Shown: one piece after another, positions 6,484 to 8,166 of the stretch
Position numbering within the stretch: the stretch's first letter is position 1
How the letters are laid out: each line of letters begins with the position of its first letter
NCBI GenBank assembly: GCA_018667995.1
Contig: JABIQT010001033.1
Span: 1 to 8,166 of the forward strand
Source: Candidatus Latescibacterota bacterium
GTDB taxonomy: Bacteria > JAAXHH01 > JABIQT01
Length of the DNA: 8,166 bases
Direction of reading: 5' to 3'
The notes under the pieces: model-generated
Databases searched by the model: none
What the model saw: the letters and a program-made list of their open reading frames with translations, nothing else
What the model was told of the DNA's origin: nothing
Translations under genes and position numbers: made by a program

Positions 6484-6802
6484 TCGGATCGGCCCAACCT
6501 TTGCTCTTTGATACCGCTTTCTGCCAGCCCAAAAACAGTCGGTCCCGTACCTTTGCTTCCATCCGTGGCTCGAATACCTGGATTCCAGGCCTGTCTACGG
6601 GTAGAGCGGTCGTATTTTTCCAAATATTGACACCGAGACCGGCAAGGAGCGCTGCGCCAAAGGCGGTGGTTTCGGAGACTGATGGTCTCTGAACCGAGAT
6701 TCCAAGAATGTCAGCCTGAAACTGCATCAGAAAATCGTTAGCAGCAGCAGTCATTCGCTTGACTGCATCAGGAGCTGAAGACGGGATTGGCGACGAGGTC
6801 AT
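6473..6802 (-). pseudogene. glpK: Glycerol kinase C-terminal remnant (109 codons)
   Basis: Glycerol kinase phosphorylates glycerol to sn-glycerol 3-phosphate and is normally about 500 residues. Only the last 90 or so are here: NDFLMQFQADILGISVQRP, SETTAFGAALLAGLGV, FEPRM...RDRLFLGWQKAV and a natural C terminus KSKGWADPNGG. The first 17 residues (MTSSPIPSSAPDAVKRM) do not match, and the conserved VDGG loop that should precede the NDFLMQ segment is absent (KRMTAAAND instead). The FGGY N-terminal domain with the sugar-binding site is missing, so no kinase activity is expected. Still, the ATG has AAGGA 6 nt upstream (6809-6813) and an in-frame stop 24 nt upstream, so the fragment could be translated as a small protein. 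Most likely a decay product of a deletion; the preserved 3' part suggests a recent event or a retained role. Confidence 0.85.
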
Positions 6803-6928
6803 CGGGATTCCTTTGAGAGGGTTTTAGGAGTGCACACTATAATCCCCCGAGCCGAAACATGGGGGCATCGATACTTCAGATTGAAGAGAAGAGGCGCTGA
6901 ACAAAATTCAGCAGCTAGCTACCTGAGA
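6803..6928. other. Short intergenic region between the hydrolase and glpK remnant
   Basis: About 126 bases with no coding signal and no further glycerol kinase sequence in any minus-strand frame. It holds the hairpins listed as a possible terminator and a CCCCC/GGGGG pair (6844-6848 with 6861-6865). This is where the deleted 5' part of glpK would have been lost. Confidence 0.5.
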
Positions 6929-6941
6929 TTAACCCCAGGTA
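6896..6941 (-). terminator. Possible two-hairpin terminator after the amidohydrolase gene
   Basis: Reading the minus strand, TACCTG and CAGGTA (plus coordinates 6936-6941 and 6920-6925) form a 6-bp stem spanning the stop codon, then GCTGAA/TTCAGC (6907-6912 with 6896-6901) forms a perfect 6-bp stem with a 5-nt loop, followed by a pyrimidine-rich GCCTCTTCTCTTC. There is no solid U-run, so termination would be inefficient. Confidence 0.35.
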
Positions 6942-7759
6942 CCAAACAGTCTTTCGCACGTACCGCCGAGAATTCGATCAGAAAGCCCAGGTCCAATCGC
7001 TGGCTCGATTCGATCTGCGATCTCCCAGCCTTTGGTGTAACCCGCCTGCTCAACAATGAAAGGAAAATCGGTTCCCCACATAAGTCGATCTGCCGAGTAC
7101 TCATCGATCAAACGATGCGTCCAGTCGAACAGGTCGATATACGGAAACTCTTCGTTCGATGCCCGAGGAAATTCAGATAGTTTCACGTTCATATTTGGGT
7201 AACGTGACATAGACAGCAGCCGTTCGAAATCGGGAACCTCAGCACCATCCCGAGAAGGAACACAGTGACCAAAGTGATCGACAATCGCATCCGTATCTGG
7301 ATACACAGCCGCTAGCGTTTCGATTTCTTCGTAGTTGTTAGGGCTAACCAAGAAACCAACCGGAATTCCCAGCTCGCCAGCGCGCTTGTACAGCGCCTGA
7401 CCAACATCGCCGTTCATGAGTTCACCCTCACGCCAAAGCGCAGGATTGAACCTAACTCCCCTGTATCCACGCCCAACCAGTTCGTCGAGCATGCCGACCG
7501 GGTCTGCAGCTTGAGGATCGACAAGACACATGCCAACGAATCGATCTGGCCACTGGGCGATCGTGTCATCGACATAAGCATGATCGAAGCCATGGACAAT
7601 CGGCTGAACGATTAACGCACCGTCGACATCTGCTCGGTCCATCAGATCAAGCAAGAATTCAGCGTCACCTCGGTCACGTGGCGGCGCCTGCCCTTCCCGG
7701 TACGGATACATATCGGGATCGTGCGCCCAAACGTGCAAATGTGAATCGATTTTTTTCAT
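6929..7759 (-). CDS. Amidohydrolase_2 family hydrolase (lactonase-like, COG3618 type)
   Basis: A 276-residue TIM-barrel metal hydrolase, the normal length for the amidohydrolase_2 group, which includes sugar-acid lactonases (L-rhamnono- and L-fuconolactonase), 2-pyrone-4,6-dicarboxylate lactonase and decarboxylases. Seen: N-terminal metal motif IDSHLHVW (His7, His9), GYRGVRFNP (about 98-106) on a barrel strand, IVDHFGH (Asp161, His162, His165), VKLSEFPR, and the C-terminal MWGTDFPF with the catalytic-type Asp231; it ends in the familiar LFGTW. No signal peptide, so cytosolic. ATG 7759 is chosen because the family starts at this HxH motif; no good Shine-Dalgarno is close. The 5' flank is open and in frame to an upstream TAA but has no ATG. 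It is divergent from a sugar-isomerase-like gene, which supports a sugar-acid or lactone substrate. The exact substrate cannot be named. Confidence 0.9.
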   Translation of the reverse strand: MKKIDSHLHVWAHDPDMYPYREGQAPPRDRGDAEFLLDLMDRADVDGALIVQPIVHGFDHAYVDDTIAQWPDRFVGMCLVDPQAADPVGMLDELVGRGYRGVRFNPALWREGELMNGDVGQALYKRAGELGIPVGFLVSPNNYEEIETLAAVYPDTDAIVDHFGHCVPSRDGAEVPDFERLLSMSRYPNMNVKLSEFPRASNEEFPYIDLFDWTHRLIDEYSADRLMWGTDFPFIVEQAGYTKGWEIADRIEPAIGPGLSDRILGGTCERLFGTWG

Positions 7760-7886
7760 GTCGTCAGCCCGTGCCTCATCAAATTCTTCAAATTCCAGAG
7801 TTGAAGAAGTGCGCAGTTTAGCGTCAATCGGAGAAGCTTACGCGATCCCTGCTCAAGCAGATAGACCACTCGCATGGATGGTTAAT

Positions 7887-7912
7887 AGAGCTCATCAGAA
7901 TAAAAGAGCTCT
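7887..7912. promoter_or_regulatory. Paired AGAGCTC boxes (possible operator)
   Basis: AGAGCTC at 7887-7893 recurs at 7905-7911, 18 nt apart start to start. Because GAGCTC is itself a palindrome, the pair also forms an inverted repeat (AGAGCTC...GAGCTCT, 7887-7893 with 7906-7912). Spacing near two helical turns and the location between divergent sugar-related genes fit a regulator site. Chance is not excluded. Confidence 0.35.
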
Positions 7913-7928
7913 CATAAACGGCTTGATT

Positions 7929-7968
7929 CACCCCGGGCTGGTGGTACATTCCCTCCCAGCCCGGTGTG
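7929..7968. other. Strong GC-rich stem-loop in the divergent region
   Basis: CACCCCGGGCTGG (7929-7941) and CCAGCCCGGTGTG (7956-7968) are inverted copies with 12 of 13 bases pairing around a 14-nt loop. There is no T-run on either side, so it is not a standard terminator. It may be a regulator-binding dyad, a leader structure or the trace of a small repeat element. It lies about 85 nt before the plus-strand start. Confidence 0.6.
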
Positions 7969-8052
7969 CCGCCGATCATGTACCTAAAGTGACAACGAAG
8001 TCGGCAAATCTCACATAAACGCAAGACCACGACCTCGAAAAGAAAATTCTCA

Positions 8053-8166
8053 ATGATCAAGCTCAGTCTGCAATCCCTCTCTTACCGCGACACATTCAAC
8101 GCGGGCAAGATCACCCTTCTCGGCATAATCGATAAGGCCGCCGAGTATCAAATGGACGGTGTAGAC
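8053..8166 (+). CDS. Probable sugar phosphate isomerase/epimerase, 5' end only
   Basis: The first 38 codons of a gene cut by the window edge. The translation begins MIKLSLQSLSYRDTF and continues with a helix AGKITLLGIIDKAAEYQMDGVD. This matches the start of xylose-isomerase-like TIM-barrel proteins (AP endonuclease 2/IolE-type family): a first strand with a short polar loop, then a helix ending in 'GVD' before strand two. Such enzymes isomerise or epimerise sugars and inositol derivatives in the cytosol using a divalent metal. ATG 8053 is the natural family start; the upstream purine-rich AAAAGAAAA is only a weak ribosome binding site. It is divergent from the lactonase-like hydrolase. With so few residues the subfamily cannot be given. 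Confidence 0.7.
   Translation, partial: MIKLSLQSLSYRDTFNAGKITLLGIIDKAAEYQMDGVD

Larger units (their letters stand above)
7760..8052. other. Divergent intergenic region, likely control region
   Basis: About 290 bases between the minus-strand hydrolase and the plus-strand isomerase-like gene. It holds the GAGCTC boxes and the GC-rich hairpin described separately. I see no convincing -35/-10 pair on either strand; GTGACA at 7989-7994 with a CATAAA-like word downstream is too weak to call. Open frames crossing the region show no recognisable protein. Confidence 0.5.

Noticed and set aside
6435-6630. Small open frames on both strands across the glpK remnant
   Set aside because: They overlap recognisable kinase sequence in another frame and show no motif of their own.
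6844-6865. CCCCC/GGGGG pair as a terminator of the hydrolase gene
   Set aside because: Only 5 bp with a 12-nt loop and no T-run on the relevant strand.
7758-8060. Open frames on both strands in the divergent intergenic region (86 and 78 codons)
   Set aside because: No ribosome site, no recognisable protein pattern, and they run through the strong hairpin and the control boxes.
1-8166. CRISPR array, tRNA/rRNA gene, insertion sequence or phage integration site
   Set aside because: I found no regularly spaced repeats, no cloverleaf or rRNA-like sequence, no transposase or integrase reading frame and no terminal inverted repeats.

Overview
This 8.2 kb window looks like chromosomal DNA of a free-living, probably uncultured bacterium. 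The base composition is close to balanced. Three genes encode exported TPR proteins, and two of these carry a possible lipoprotein cysteine, which fits a cell with a substantial envelope, probably diderm. No rRNA, tRNA or other phylogenetic marker is present, so I do not name a phylum. I see no transposase, integrase, phage gene or CRISPR array.

Layout. (1) Positions 1-1713, minus strand: a two-gene unit with a small PC4/p15-type single-strand-nucleic-acid-binding protein followed, with an 8-nt overlap, by a Cu(+)-type P1B ATPase (CopA-like) that runs off the left edge. (2) Positions 1714-2021: an AT-rich divergent regulatory region with a plausible sigma70-type promoter and two short dyads lying on its -35 and -10 boxes. 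(3) Positions 2022-3224, plus strand: a complete fold-type I PLP aminotransferase of the LysN/2-aminoadipate type, followed by a terminator-like hairpin. (4) Positions 3340-5288, plus strand: three tandem paralogous genes for exported TPR proteins, closed by a very strong intrinsic terminator. (5) Positions 5368-6483, minus strand: a 371-residue protein I do not recognise. Its ATG overlaps the stop codon of a 109-codon fragment (6473-6802) that is the C-terminal end of glycerol kinase. (6) Positions 6929-7759, minus strand: a complete amidohydrolase_2 (lactonase-like) enzyme. (7) Positions 7760-8052: a divergent intergenic region with a strong GC-rich hairpin and a repeated palindromic box. 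(8) From 8053, plus strand: the first 38 codons of a probable sugar-phosphate isomerase/epimerase-type TIM-barrel protein.

How the genes work together. The PC4-like gene and copA are probably co-transcribed and translationally coupled, suggesting copper homeostasis with an unexplained nucleic-acid-binding partner. The three TPR genes form a clear operon and share an unusual insertion inside their second TPR, so they probably arose by tandem duplication and may act together in the envelope. The right end (glycerol kinase remnant, lactonase-like hydrolase, sugar isomerase-like gene) suggests carbohydrate or polyol catabolism, with one member decayed. The strongest leads for new biology are the TPR triplet, the PC4-copA coupling and the unrecognised 371-residue protein next to the kinase remnant; none is proven to be a system from sequence alone.
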